Shown in pieces: positions 6,982-16,026 of a DNA stretch of 64,000 nt (position 1 is the first letter of the stretch; each line of letters opens with the position of its first letter). The position numbers were made by a program, and so were the translations under genes. Under the pieces are notes generated by a model. That model was not told where the DNA came from. It did no database searches and saw only the letters and a list, made by a program, of their open reading frames with translations. Source of the stretch: Vulcanimicrobiota bacterium (GTDB taxonomy: Bacteria > Vulcanimicrobiota > Vulcanimicrobiia > Vulcanimicrobiales > Vulcanimicrobiaceae); NCBI GenBank assembly GCA_003161435.1, contig PMOS01000031.1:124001-188000 (forward strand). Direction: 5' to 3'.

Positions 6982-9159
6982 CTAAGATTCTCCGGAAGCC
7001 ATCGCTCGCCTGTGCGCGGCTTTCGCCGCCCTGCGGGCGGCCAAGGCCGGTACCAAGGCCCTCCGCACGGTTGCGGCCACCGCAGCGACCCCTCCCGCGT
7101 AAAGTGCAAGGAGCAGCGCGAGGGAGATCACGACGCGCTCGTCGCCGTAGCGCAGCGTGATGGTACGCAACCCCGCGCCGGACGCGTTGACAGCGAGTTG
7201 CCCGTCGATGTCGCTCAGGCGACCGTCGTCGGCAGTTCCGCCGACTCGAACATGCCACCAAGGGTCGAACGTGAACGCCAAGCGCACGTCCGATGCACCC
7301 GGCGGCGCCGTAAACCGTATCCAACTCCGCCCCATCGTAGCATCGACCGGTGTTATCGCGTGATCCGGAAAATCGGCGACGACGAACGGCTGCGCGCGGT
7401 CATCCCGCACAACGCGCCAGTAGCCAGGAACGTTCAATGGAACGAGTCCCGATTCGCGGCGCAGTGAGTCGGCGACCGCGGCGTAGACATCCGGACCGAA
7501 GAAGTAATACCGTACGGCCATACTGCGCAGACCGAGACTGCCAACCTTGCCCGGATCCGCCTCGATCTCGGCGCCGATTTCAGCGGCGTGCAGATGCGTG
7601 ATCCCGGAGCGCTCGACCAGCGCGCGCGGGAAGATCACACCGTAGTCCGCACCAACGTTGTAATATTGGAAGACCGGTGCGTATGAGCCGAACGTCGCAG
7701 GCAGGCCAACGCTGAGCACGCGATATGCCGCGGCCGAGTCGGACGTACGATACGGAAGATATGATTCCAGCGACCGGAACGGGGCAAAGTAATGATCGGT
7801 CGACGTGACCGCTTGTGGCGACCAACTGCTGGTCCAGTAGGGGACGAAACACAGGATTAGCCATTGCATCACCAATGCGGCGCTCCACCACCCGATACTC
7901 CGAAGCTTTGCGAGCGGTAGCACGAAAAGAGCAACGCCCGCAATTACAAGAAGCGCGGCTTGATGCGCGATCGCGGCTACGGCAGCCAGCACCGCGAAAA
8001 CCGACACGCCCACTGCGGCAAACCGAGCCGGGACGTCCGTCATGACGGCGACGGAGCGCACCGCTAGCAGCACCATGACCGGTATGAGCAGGTACAGAAT
8101 CACGTCCGCGCGCCGCGAGAGGCGCGCGACGGGATACACGGCCCGAACAATTGGCCCTACCGGCGTGAGCGTTGCGAAGCTGTACGCAGCGGCGAGAACA
8201 ACGAACAGTCCGAAGAATATGCGTTCCGCCCGGGACATAACTCGAAACGACAGCGCGGCGAGCGCGCCCAGCGTGAACGGCACCGAGACTAACGAAACCG
8301 CGCTTACTGGTATACCGGCGAATCCGAGCGCTTCGACTGGGCCAAGTGTGTTTACAAGGTGAATGCTCTCCGAGACCTGGATCGTATTGAACAGTTTGAG
8401 GGTCACCAACACGCACGGCAGCGCGACAATGCAAGCAATAACCGCGGCGAGCGCACCGCTCGCAATCCCGCGCCGGGTGAGAAGGCAATCCCGATAGACG
8501 AAAAAGTACGGGAGCACGATAAGTGGCCAGTAGACCGCACTCTCCCCGAAGTAGATGAACGAGTACCCGAGCGCGAGTCCGAGCACAGCGGCCCATCGGA
8601 CGCGGAGTGAGGCGCGCAGCATTTCGAGCGCTCCCAGAACCAGAAAGCTGTACGCATACGCCTCGACCGGCTTCACCCACTCTGCGTATTTCAGGTCCGG
8701 TCCGAGGGCAGAGGCTACCAAAGCAATAGGGACGAGTAAGATTGCGCGCTGCGGCGGGACACCACGTGCTGCCAGCATCATGGCAATTCCGATCGGAATC
8801 AACACGAGATGCGCCAGAATGAGCGCCTGATAACCGACGAGGTTCGGAATCAAGTGAAAGAAACCGGGAGCAGCATCGATCAGGTCGTAGAAGCCGAGCA
8901 ACGGAAACGTCATCACGCCACCGAGCTTATACGGATCGAACATCTCAAATGGAGACACGCGAAACGCCCGCAGCGAGTCGACGTACCACGGGTAGTAGTC
9001 GGTTTGAAAATCGTACGGGATCAGGCGCGCACCAACGAACGCCGGCGAGTACGCGAGGAGAATTCCCACGATAGCCAAGAGGGTAGCTGTCAGCAGCGGC
9101 CGCCGCAGATACAGGTTGCGCGCGCGCGCGTAGAGCGCGCCGGTGTCAATCACCGTCAA
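6982..9159 (-). CDS. Large polytopic membrane protein (GT-C/YfhO-like)
   Basis: A 725-residue protein with about a dozen hydrophobic helices in the first ~450 residues and a soluble C-terminal part of roughly 230 residues before a final hydrophobic segment near 690. The first loop, FVGARLIPYDFQTDYYPWYV, sits where GT-C glycosyltransferases and YfhO proteins place catalytic acidic residues. I therefore suggest a lipid-linked-sugar-dependent glycosyltransferase, but no motif settles it. The start is TTG 9159, overlapping the stop of the upstream methyltransferase (TTGA). Its stop lies 7 bases before the aminotransferase start. Confidence 0.6.
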   Translation of the reverse strand: MTVIDTGALYARARNLYLRRPLLTATLLAIVGILLAYSPAFVGARLIPYDFQTDYYPWYVDSLRAFRVSPFEMFDPYKLGGVMTFPLLGFYDLIDAAPGFFHLIPNLVGYQALILAHLVLIPIGIAMMLAARGVPPQRAILLVPIALVASALGPDLKYAEWVKPVEAYAYSFLVLGALEMLRASLRVRWAAVLGLALGYSFIYFGESAVYWPLIVLPYFFVYRDCLLTRRGIASGALAAVIACIVALPCVLVTLKLFNTIQVSESIHLVNTLGPVEALGFAGIPVSAVSLVSVPFTLGALAALSFRVMSRAERIFFGLFVVLAAAYSFATLTPVGPIVRAVYPVARLSRRADVILYLLIPVMVLLAVRSVAVMTDVPARFAAVGVSVFAVLAAVAAIAHQAALLVIAGVALFVLPLAKLRSIGWWSAALVMQWLILCFVPYWTSSWSPQAVTSTDHYFAPFRSLESYLPYRTSDSAAAYRVLSVGLPATFGSYAPVFQYYNVGADYGVIFPRALVERSGITHLHAAEIGAEIEADPGKVGSLGLRSMAVRYYFFGPDVYAAVADSLRRESGLVPLNVPGYWRVVRDDRAQPFVVADFPDHAITPVDATMGRSWIRFTAPPGASDVRLAFTFDPWWHVRVGGTADDGRLSDIDGQLAVNASGAGLRTITLRYGDERVVISLALLLALYAGGVAAVAATVRRALVPALAARRAAKAAHRRAMASGES

Positions 9160-10040
9160 GCGGACATGGCCGGAACCATAGGGTCGCGTTGCGCGACCGC
9201 GAGAAGCGAGCCGCCGAACGGGCTGTCGGCGCCTGCAGCGATCGCGAACCGCTCGGCGGACATGACGCCGGCCAAAACGCGATTCGCGAAGGCCGAAACG
9301 CGCAGTTCGTCGCGCGGATCTGAAATCGCCCTGCGTCGTGCGACGAAGCGCGAAAGGATTTGCAGCGGCATCAGCAGCGAAACGAACGAGCGCAGCGTAA
9401 GCAAGCGGAATCCGGCCCGCTGGAGTCGTTCCTGCAGCAGGCCGCGTGTATAGCGTCGCTTATGGTGGGCGAAGTCGTCGCTCGGACCCCAGAGGAAAGG
9501 ATGCTGCGGCACAGTCAGCATGATGCAGCCCGACGGTCGCAACGCGCGATGCAGCTCAGCGAGGACGCGCTCATCCTCGTCGATATGCTCGATGACATCG
9601 AACGCGCCGATAACGTCAAACTCTTCCCGAAAGGGCAGCTCGCGAGCGTCGAACTGGTAGAGCGCCGCTTGCGGGACGCGAGCGCTGACAAACGGCATCG
9701 CCTCCGCGAACAGTTCGCTTGCGGCGAACCGGGCGCTCGGAAACTCGCGGGCTAGGCGTGAGACGACAAATCCGGTGCCGCACCCGACTTCGAGGAATGA
9801 CGTCATCGACGGAACATAGCGACGAAGTGCCCAGACGATCAGATCGTTGCGTGACTCGAACCACCAGAAGCCAGGCTCGTGTTTCGCTAACGCCTCGAAG
9901 AACGCGCCTTCGAACCCGTCGTCCGCAACATCGTCGGCAAATGAGGTGTACCCGGGTTTGTCGACTGGCGTGAAGCCACACTCGCCGCACGCCCAAGTTG
10001 CCTCGGTAAGCATCGACGAACAAGCAATACATCGCCGCAT
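9156..10040 (-). CDS. Methyltransferase with N-terminal zinc-ribbon-like motif
   Basis: A 294-residue protein. The first 22 residues hold four cysteines in two CxxC pairs (C4, C7, C18, C21), a likely zinc ribbon. The SAM-binding motif SFLEVGCGTGFVVSRLA follows, then FDVIGAFDVIEHIDEDERVL and a post-core region containing HHKRRYTRG. The HHKRRYT phrase recurs in the methyltransferase at 2060-2836 (HKRRYTFADF), which suggests these two are related. Its neighbours are a membrane glycosyltransferase-like protein and a small lipoprotein. The substrate is unknown; a lipid-linked or nucleotide sugar is likely from context. Confidence 0.8.
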   Translation of the reverse strand: MRRCIACSSMLTEATWACGECGFTPVDKPGYTSFADDVADDGFEGAFFEALAKHEPGFWWFESRNDLIVWALRRYVPSMTSFLEVGCGTGFVVSRLAREFPSARFAASELFAEAMPFVSARVPQAALYQFDARELPFREEFDVIGAFDVIEHIDEDERVLAELHRALRPSGCIMLTVPQHPFLWGPSDDFAHHKRRYTRGLLQERLQRAGFRLLTLRSFVSLLMPLQILSRFVARRRAISDPRDELRVSAFANRVLAGVMSAERFAIAAGADSPFGGSLLAVAQRDPMVPAMSA

Positions 10041-10046
10041 AAAACG

Positions 10047-10574
10047 CTAGCGCGTACTGGCGCTTTGTAGGATGATTGCCAGTGTTCGCGGATCGGTGTT
10101 CAGTCCGATCTCTTTCGGAACGATCGTGCGGGCCATGTGAAGTCGAATAGTGGCTGTTCCGTGGACGACGGAGCCGCGAGGAAGCGCCAGAACGAGGGTT
10201 GTCGCGCCCACGCCGACATTCCGGGACGCCACGACGCGCCCTCGCGCATCGAGGATCGAAACGATTTGCTGCTGCGTTGCGAAGAGACCGACTCTCGGCT
10301 CATAGAGCGTGAACTGAGCACTCGTCGCAGTACTATCGGAGAGGACGTGAAAGATCACGTTCGGGCCGACCCAGCAGCAAACGTCGTCGCCCGGCGCCGC
10401 AGGAAAGACGCCCCTCATGGTCGCAGCGTCGGCGCCTTCAAACAGAACACCCACTGGGTATCGCGGCCCTGCCGCGGGTGCGTTTTCTGCATGATGCTCG
10501 TCCGAATAGCATCCGGACAAACCTCCGGCCGACAGAGCGATAAGAAACGCGAGAAGCAACCGACTCGAAGACAT
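10047..10574 (-). CDS. Predicted small lipoprotein of unknown function
   Basis: I choose ATG 10574, which begins a signal peptide MSSSRLLLAFLIALSAGGLS followed by the lipobox cysteine. The open frame continues upstream to 10667, but that part overlaps the next gene and does not look like secreted protein. The mature protein is about 150 residues of predominantly beta character, with no motif I recognise. It sits between two methyltransferases in the glycan locus, 6 bases from one of them, so it may take part in export or assembly of the polymer; that is inference only. Confidence 0.55.
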   Translation of the reverse strand: MSSSRLLLAFLIALSAGGLSGCYSDEHHAENAPAAGPRYPVGVLFEGADAATMRGVFPAAPGDDVCCWVGPNVIFHVLSDSTATSAQFTLYEPRVGLFATQQQIVSILDARGRVVASRNVGVGATTLVLALPRGSVVHGTATIRLHMARTIVPKEIGLNTDPRTLAIILQSASTR

Positions 10575-10627
10575 CCTAAAGAGAGTCCGGCGGTTCGGGC
10601 CACTGTTCCTGCAGTGCGTATGCAAGC

Positions 10628-11386
10628 TCAGCCATGTCCACCGGCATACCGTGAATGAAGATAGCAAAAGGCTCGCTCATCACCTTGAGGCGTTGACGGA
10701 TCGGAGTCGAGCGTGTTACCGACTGTCGTAAATTCGATCACGTCCCAGCCTGTACGATCGAGCAGCCGCCGCAGGCCGGCAGCTGTGAACACCCAGAAGT
10801 TCGTCGGGTCATTGTTGGCCTCGTACGCACCGAGTAAATAAGCAATCGGCAGGGACTCAACGAGCACTGGTGGCGTCCCCGCGAATTTGGTCACTCTGGT
10901 CGAAAAAAAACACGTGTCGACTCGGCGCGCAAGTGACTCCATAACGCTATATGGATTCTTGAGGTGGTACAAGATACCCAAAAAAAACGCCACGTCGTAG
11001 TGTTCGCGCGGCAGGTGAGCATTCCGATCTAGATCGATGTCGTGGATTGTGACCAAGCTGTCGAGATGCTTGCGCAGCCGCTCCGCACCGCGCAGCCCGT
11101 TGAAGTTCGTCGGGGCGTGATCGATCACATCGACGACGTTTCCGAGTGACTCGAAGAAGAACGCCATGTCACCGTCGGCGGCGCCGATATCCGCGACGGT
11201 ACGGTCTCGAAACTGCTCGAACGCGCCGCGATTAGCGCCGTGCAACATGTGGTCGAAGTGGACGAAGTTCGACAGGCTGTCGTACGGATACCAGAAAGCT
11301 TCAGGCTCGAGCATCGCCTTGGTGCGCTGCAGCTTCGCTCGAAACACCATCGCGTCGCGCGCGATGTCGGTCACGTCAGCGTACAT
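10628..11386 (-). CDS. Class I SAM-dependent methyltransferase
   Basis: A 252-residue protein with the SAM-binding motif VADIGAADGDMAFFFES and the later HYDVAFFLGILYHLKNPYSV, which resembles tRNA-mo5U34-methyltransferase/FkbM-neighbour type proteins that often act on glycans. It is followed 53 bases downstream by the small lipoprotein and preceded by the coiled-coil methyltransferase. No membrane segment or signal is present. The substrate cannot be inferred beyond surface polysaccharide. Confidence 0.75.
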   Translation of the reverse strand: MYADVTDIARDAMVFRAKLQRTKAMLEPEAFWYPYDSLSNFVHFDHMLHGANRGAFEQFRDRTVADIGAADGDMAFFFESLGNVVDVIDHAPTNFNGLRGAERLRKHLDSLVTIHDIDLDRNAHLPREHYDVAFFLGILYHLKNPYSVMESLARRVDTCFFSTRVTKFAGTPPVLVESLPIAYLLGAYEANNDPTNFWVFTAAGLRRLLDRTGWDVIEFTTVGNTLDSDPSTPQGDERAFCYLHSRYAGGHG

Positions 11387-11445
11387 TTCGGTGCAGCATC
11401 CGCCAGCTCAGCCACATCCTCCTTTGCATGCGCGGATCGCCTCCG

Positions 11446-13626
11446 TCAGCGCTTGCCGCGCCCTCGTACGGCACCCATGAATCGGCGGGCAGGCAGCGTG
11501 AGTCGCCACGAAGTCGAGCCGAGGACCTCCTGTAACAGGATTTCCACTTCGTGGGCTCGCTGGGCGAGCTCATTGTAGTTCAATCGTTCGAGCTTGAGCT
11601 GCGCGATCAGCCGCTCCGTCTCGCGACGCGCCTCCTCGGCGGCATTCAGATCCCTCCCGCGTAGTTCCATTGCGACGCCAAGTTTATCGCGTTCGGTCGC
11701 CTGCTCCGCCGCAGCGGCGACGAGTTGCGACACGCGGTCGCGAAGCCGGCTATTCTCTTCGCGTACCGTCGCGAGATCAAAGTCGAGCTTTCCGCGTTCG
11801 GTGAGCAGCGTGTCCTCGAGCGTGCGCAGCTCGTCGGCCTGACGGCGCTGCTGCTCCGCCAGAGCCTCGCGTAGGGAGTCGCGCTCTAAGCTTAGGCCGG
11901 CGGCGTGCCGTTCCATTCGGGTGCGCTCATCGTGCAACTCGGTCGACACGCTGTGCATTCGCTCCAAGGCCACCTCGAGTTGCTCGCGTTCACCCGACAC
12001 CGATTCCAGCGCACGATTGAGCGCGACGCACCGCTCGTCGGCCTGGTATCCGGCCTGCTCGAGCTCGGCGACGCGAGCGGCGAGAACGTGGCTCGCATGC
12101 TGACGCTCGACTTCCAGCCGGTTCGCCGCATCGAGCTCCTGCGCCAGCTCCGCGACGCGCATGGCGAGAGTCTGGTTCCCATGTAGACGCTCCGTTTCGA
12201 GCCGGCTCGCTGCCTCCCGCTCCTGCGCGAACTCCGCGGCGAGACGAGTCGCTGCTTCGCGTTCCTGCGCTAGCTCGAAGGCAATGCTGCTCGTTGCCTC
12301 GTGTACCTGCGCCAGCTCGGCGGCAAGGCGACCCGCTGCCTCACGTTCCTCCACCAGCTCCGCGGCAAGACGGGTCGCTGTTTCGCGCTCCTGCGCCAAT
12401 TCGGCGGCAAGACCGCTCCCGGTTTCGCGCTCCTGCGCCAACTCGGCGGCGAGACGGGTCGCTGCGTCGCGCTGCTGGGACAGTTCACCAGCGAGGTTGT
12501 TCGCTGCTTCGCGCTGCTCCGTCAGCTCGGCGACGAGATGGTCTGATGCCTCGCGCTGCTGCGCAAGCTCCGCCGCACGGCGGCTAGCAGTCTCGCGCTC
12601 CTGCGCCAGCTCCGGGGCGAGGATCTCCAGGAGCGCGACCAGCTCGGACGTTCGCCGCTGTTCGGCGCCCAATGACGACTCGAGGCCGACGGCGTGATCC
12701 TCCAGGCTCTTCACCTGGTTCACGCGGTCGGTGAGTTCGCGCTCCACCTTCGAAAGCTCGGTCTGCATTGCCGCCAGCCGCAGCTCCGCTTCGTCGTCGA
12801 TCTGTGGCGCACCCGACGTCAGAACGCCGGGCTGCGCCGGGGCTTCGAGCGCGGTGTGTCCGCCATTGAGTGCGGACGCGAGACCACCGGACCGGATGTC
12901 GGCGAGCAACTCATCGCGTGGGTCGAGATAGACGCTGCATAAGTCCGGCAACTCGTCGCTTTCGGCGCGCCCGCAGATCGCGACGAAGTATTCAGGGTCG
13001 GGCAGCGCTCCCAGAGTCCCTTCGGCGATCGTCGACGGACCGAGCCAGCGCGTCTCGTCGGCGGCGCCGCGGAGCGGATGGACTGCCGACGCAGCGAACA
13101 CGCGCTGCCCGAAAATGCGCACTTTCGGGAAGAACAAGCGCAGCATGTCGCGGAACTCGTGGAAGTAGAGTTCGCGCTGGTGGAACGGATTCTTAAAGGA
13201 ACGTCCGTCAGAGTAGACGAGCTTGTTCGGCGAGGAGATGACGAGCAGCCCGTTCGGCCGCAGGACACGCTTGAGTTCGCCCAGCATCCGCTCTTGCTCG
13301 GTAAGGTGCTCGATGGTCTCGAAGCTCACCGCGAGGTCGAACGACGCGTCGCCTGCCGGAATCTGCGTGCAATCGCCGGCCCGAAAGCCGACGTTCATCG
13401 CCGTGTACCGTGCCGCCGCGTGCCGCACTGAGTCGGGATCGAGATCGACGCCGACGGCCGTCCGCGCCACCAGCGCCAGGGCCGCCGTGCCGTAGCCTTC
13501 ACCGCATGCGATGTCCAGGACGTCCTTATCGCGCGCAAGCTCGAGCACCATCGCGTAGCGATGGAAATGCTCATAGTATATCTGGCCACGCAATTCCGGG
13601 ACGTAGCGTTCGCCTGTGAAGGACAT
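11446..13626 (-). CDS. Methyltransferase fused to a long repeat-built coiled coil (WbdD-ruler-like architecture)
   Basis: ATG 13626 (MSFTGERYVPEL) gives 726 residues. Residues 1 to about 230 are a class I methyltransferase with motif I VLDIACGEGYGTAALAL and FDLAVSFETIEHLTEQ. From about residue 270 to 690 the chain is almost entirely predicted coiled coil. Residues 339-478 are ten near-identical 14-residue units (two heptads) of the type ELAQEREAATRLAA, followed by three degenerate ones. The C-terminus GSTSWRLTLPARRF is a basic amphipathic tail of a kind that ends many glycan-processing enzymes. In E. coli O9a, WbdD combines a methyltransferase with a coiled coil that sets O-antigen chain length for Wzm/Wzt export. 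An ABC exporter of that type is about 5 kb away here, so a similar ruler role is a reasonable inference. No kinase domain is visible. Confidence 0.8.
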   Translation of the reverse strand: MSFTGERYVPELRGQIYYEHFHRYAMVLELARDKDVLDIACGEGYGTAALALVARTAVGVDLDPDSVRHAAARYTAMNVGFRAGDCTQIPAGDASFDLAVSFETIEHLTEQERMLGELKRVLRPNGLLVISSPNKLVYSDGRSFKNPFHQRELYFHEFRDMLRLFFPKVRIFGQRVFAASAVHPLRGAADETRWLGPSTIAEGTLGALPDPEYFVAICGRAESDELPDLCSVYLDPRDELLADIRSGGLASALNGGHTALEAPAQPGVLTSGAPQIDDEAELRLAAMQTELSKVERELTDRVNQVKSLEDHAVGLESSLGAEQRRTSELVALLEILAPELAQERETASRRAAELAQQREASDHLVAELTEQREAANNLAGELSQQRDAATRLAAELAQERETGSGLAAELAQERETATRLAAELVEEREAAGRLAAELAQVHEATSSIAFELAQEREAATRLAAEFAQEREAASRLETERLHGNQTLAMRVAELAQELDAANRLEVERQHASHVLAARVAELEQAGYQADERCVALNRALESVSGEREQLEVALERMHSVSTELHDERTRMERHAAGLSLERDSLREALAEQQRRQADELRTLEDTLLTERGKLDFDLATVREENSRLRDRVSQLVAAAAEQATERDKLGVAMELRGRDLNAAEEARRETERLIAQLKLERLNYNELAQRAHEVEILLQEVLGSTSWRLTLPARRFMGAVRGRGKR
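12193..12612 (-). repeat. Ten tandem 42-bp units encoding a 14-residue coiled-coil repeat
   Basis: The block encodes ten consecutive 14-residue units that begin EL or EF and follow the pattern ELAQEREAATRLAA. Nucleotide units are diverged but clearly related, with a recurring cgcgctcctgcgccagctc-like phrase on the plus strand. Further degenerate units continue to about 12024. Because units are whole heptad pairs, gain or loss keeps frame and coiled-coil register. Confidence 0.8.
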
Positions 13627-13773
13627 GTGCATGAGGGTGCTCCGGAGTGCCGACGGGTTGACTCTGTCCACAATCGATGACGTCGGCCCGTGCCTCGAAA
13701 CCGGAAGTCGGCGCCCGCGAGGCAGCGCAGTTTTCTAAGCCCGCGAGCTTTTCCCCCTTTCCCGAACGCTACA

Positions 13774-15801
13774 TCACCGAGCAACGGAAGACGCGGCGAC
13801 GATTCGCTCCACAACCCCGAGCGCGGCTTTGACGACACGCTTCGAACTGAACGGCTCGAGCATTCGTGGTGCGGCTGCCGACAGCCTCATCCAAAGGTCA
13901 CGGTCTTGGTAGAGTTCGACAGCAGCGTCGGCGAACGCGCCGGCGTCTTCGGCGATCATGGCGTCGCGGCGGTGGGCGAAACCAAGTCCTTCGGCGCCGA
14001 CCGGCGTTGTGACGATCGGCAAGGCAAACTCCAAGGCCTGGCCGATCTTGCCCTTGACTCCGGCGCCGAAGCGCAACGGCGCGACAAATACCCGAGCCGA
14101 GCGAAAAAATGCCGTCACGTCGCGAATATATCCCGTCACGTTGACACCAGGTCCCGCGAGCGCGCGCACGCGTTCGGGCGGGTTCGCGCCGAGCAGAGTG
14201 AGCGTCACCTCGGGCAGCGCTTCCCACACCCTTGGCATGATTTCGCGAACGAGCCATTCTGCGGCGTCAACGTTCGGCGTATGATTGTAACCACCGATAA
14301 AGATCAGCCCGCTGGACCGCTCGAACGACGGCGGCTCGCCGGCGACGACATCATGAATGTTCGAGACGACGGCGACGGGACGGATGCCGGCCGCCTCGAG
14401 GAGCGTGCGTTCGATGTCGCTCACGACGATCGTTGCGTCCGCAGCGCGCGCACAAGCCAACTCGAGCGCTTCGACCTGCCGCCATGTCGGGTCGTCGGCC
14501 CGGTTTTCCAGCTCTGCTTCGCGTCGGAGCCTGACATGGTGCAGATCGATCGTATCGTAAAGAACGGGGATCGACGAGCTGGCCCGGATCTCCGGAAGGT
14601 ACTTGCGGCACAGTTCGGGGCGGCAGATCCACGCGACGTCCACGGTCGGAAGAGCGTCGTTCAGCATTTCCTTCCAGCGGCGCGCCTCGCCGTCGACGTG
14701 ATAGAGCACTTCGATGCCAAGCTGCTGCAACTCGCGGGTGTATGGCTGCATGGCCGCAAGGTTGTCGGGCAAGAAAACGATCCGGTAGCGCGCATCCAGA
14801 AAGCCGGTCATCAAGTGCCGCAGCCGGTTCGATCCTGATTCTCGATCGTAGAGGGGTACGTAACTATCTACGATTAGGATGGCACGCCGATGCCCGCCGC
14901 GCCGCCGCGCGGCCGTTCGAACCCGCTCGGGGCTGCCGCTATCGTGCTCGTTGGTGAGCACGTCGCTCCATTTGCCGCGGAACAGCGGCTGATTCATTGC
15001 TTGAAAGCGTTTCATGCCGGAACTCAAGTCCGTGCCTGAAGTCAAGCCCTCATAGTGCGTCACGACCGATGTCGGCTCGTAAACGACCCGAAAGCCCTGC
15101 GCGCGCGCTGCAAAGCAGATGTCGGTATCTTCGTAATATGCAGGCGCGTAGCGCTTGTCAAGGCCACCCAAGCTGCGAAACAGGTCGACGCGAATGCACA
15201 GCGATGCACCCGATACGTAGTCGGCGTCGCGCACGAAATTGTATTCGGCTCGGTCCGGGTTGTCGAACCTGCCGTAGTTCCAGCCGGTGGCGTCGCTCCA
15301 AATGATGCCGCCCGCCTCCTGAAGTCGTCCATCCGGATACACGAGTTTGGACCCGACGATCCCGACCGTCTCATCTGAATCCAGACGATCTACGATGGCT
15401 CGTATGGCATTGGGCGCAAGCTCCGTGTCATTGTTGAGAAGCCACAAATAGCGGCCACGTGCAATCGAAGCGCCACGATTGCAACCGTGCACGAAGCCCA
15501 GGTTCACGCCGTTTCGAACTACATTGACCCCCGGCAGCTGGGCGAGAGCTTCCGCCGTCCGGTCTCGCGAGCAATCGTCGACAACGATGACTTCGATCGC
15601 GACGTCTACGTCGCACAGCATGAGGGAGTAGAGACAACGCTCCGTAACCGGCCACTGGTTGAACACGGGGATTACGACCGACACGACAGGGGCGACGGTC
15701 TGCCTGAAAAGGCGTGCGCGGCACGCCGCGATCAGCCGTGCCGACGCAGCTGGGTCACGTTGCGACGACGGAACTTCCGTGTGTACCGGCTCGGAAAGCA
15801 T
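13774..15801 (-). CDS. Bifunctional glycosyltransferase, GT2 + GT4 domains
   Basis: A 675-residue two-domain enzyme. Residues ~38-260 are a GT2 (GT-A) domain with VVSVVIPVFNQWPVTERC, the acidic VIVVDDCSRD, the NNDTE DxD-type motif and DYVSGASLCIR. Residues ~310-665 are a GT-B domain with SNIHDV, FIGGYNHTPNVDAAEWLV, RVFVAPLRFGAGVKGKIGQA and LPIVTTPVGAEGLG, typical of GT4. Such fusions can add two sugars in sequence. It is paralogous to the gene at 16919-18922. The two lie on the same strand and flank a methyltransferase on the opposite strand. Confidence 0.85.
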   Translation of the reverse strand: MLSEPVHTEVPSSQRDPAASARLIAACRARLFRQTVAPVVSVVIPVFNQWPVTERCLYSLMLCDVDVAIEVIVVDDCSRDRTAEALAQLPGVNVVRNGVNLGFVHGCNRGASIARGRYLWLLNNDTELAPNAIRAIVDRLDSDETVGIVGSKLVYPDGRLQEAGGIIWSDATGWNYGRFDNPDRAEYNFVRDADYVSGASLCIRVDLFRSLGGLDKRYAPAYYEDTDICFAARAQGFRVVYEPTSVVTHYEGLTSGTDLSSGMKRFQAMNQPLFRGKWSDVLTNEHDSGSPERVRTAARRRGGHRRAILIVDSYVPLYDRESGSNRLRHLMTGFLDARYRIVFLPDNLAAMQPYTRELQQLGIEVLYHVDGEARRWKEMLNDALPTVDVAWICRPELCRKYLPEIRASSSIPVLYDTIDLHHVRLRREAELENRADDPTWRQVEALELACARAADATIVVSDIERTLLEAAGIRPVAVVSNIHDVVAGEPPSFERSSGLIFIGGYNHTPNVDAAEWLVREIMPRVWEALPEVTLTLLGANPPERVRALAGPGVNVTGYIRDVTAFFRSARVFVAPLRFGAGVKGKIGQALEFALPIVTTPVGAEGLGFAHRRDAMIAEDAGAFADAAVELYQDRDLWMRLSAAAPRMLEPFSSKRVVKAALGVVERIVAASSVAR

Positions 15802-16026
15802 CGAAGACCTCGCTCAGAGATGATGCGAATAGGACTCACGCCGCAGGCACCGGGGATCGATACACCGGCAGCGCAAGCCCTCGGCCGCTCAAGCCCCCCC
15901 AGTGCGAAGCGGTTCCCACGACGGGCCGTGCACTTTCGACACGCTCGCGTTGCCCTCCCGGCGCTCGCTGTGCACCTCTCCGACGCGCGACGGGTACCGC
16001 ACGGCTACGACGAGAAGCGCACGCGC

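Noticed and set aside
12193-12612. Tandem repeats considered as a CRISPR array
   Set aside because: The repeats are 42-bp coding units without unique spacers and translate to a regular coiled coil.
15802-16026. Extension of the inverted methyltransferase to ATG 15820
   Set aside because: The added residues are low-complexity, Arg/Ala-rich and unlike the family; ATG 16027 fits the domain start.
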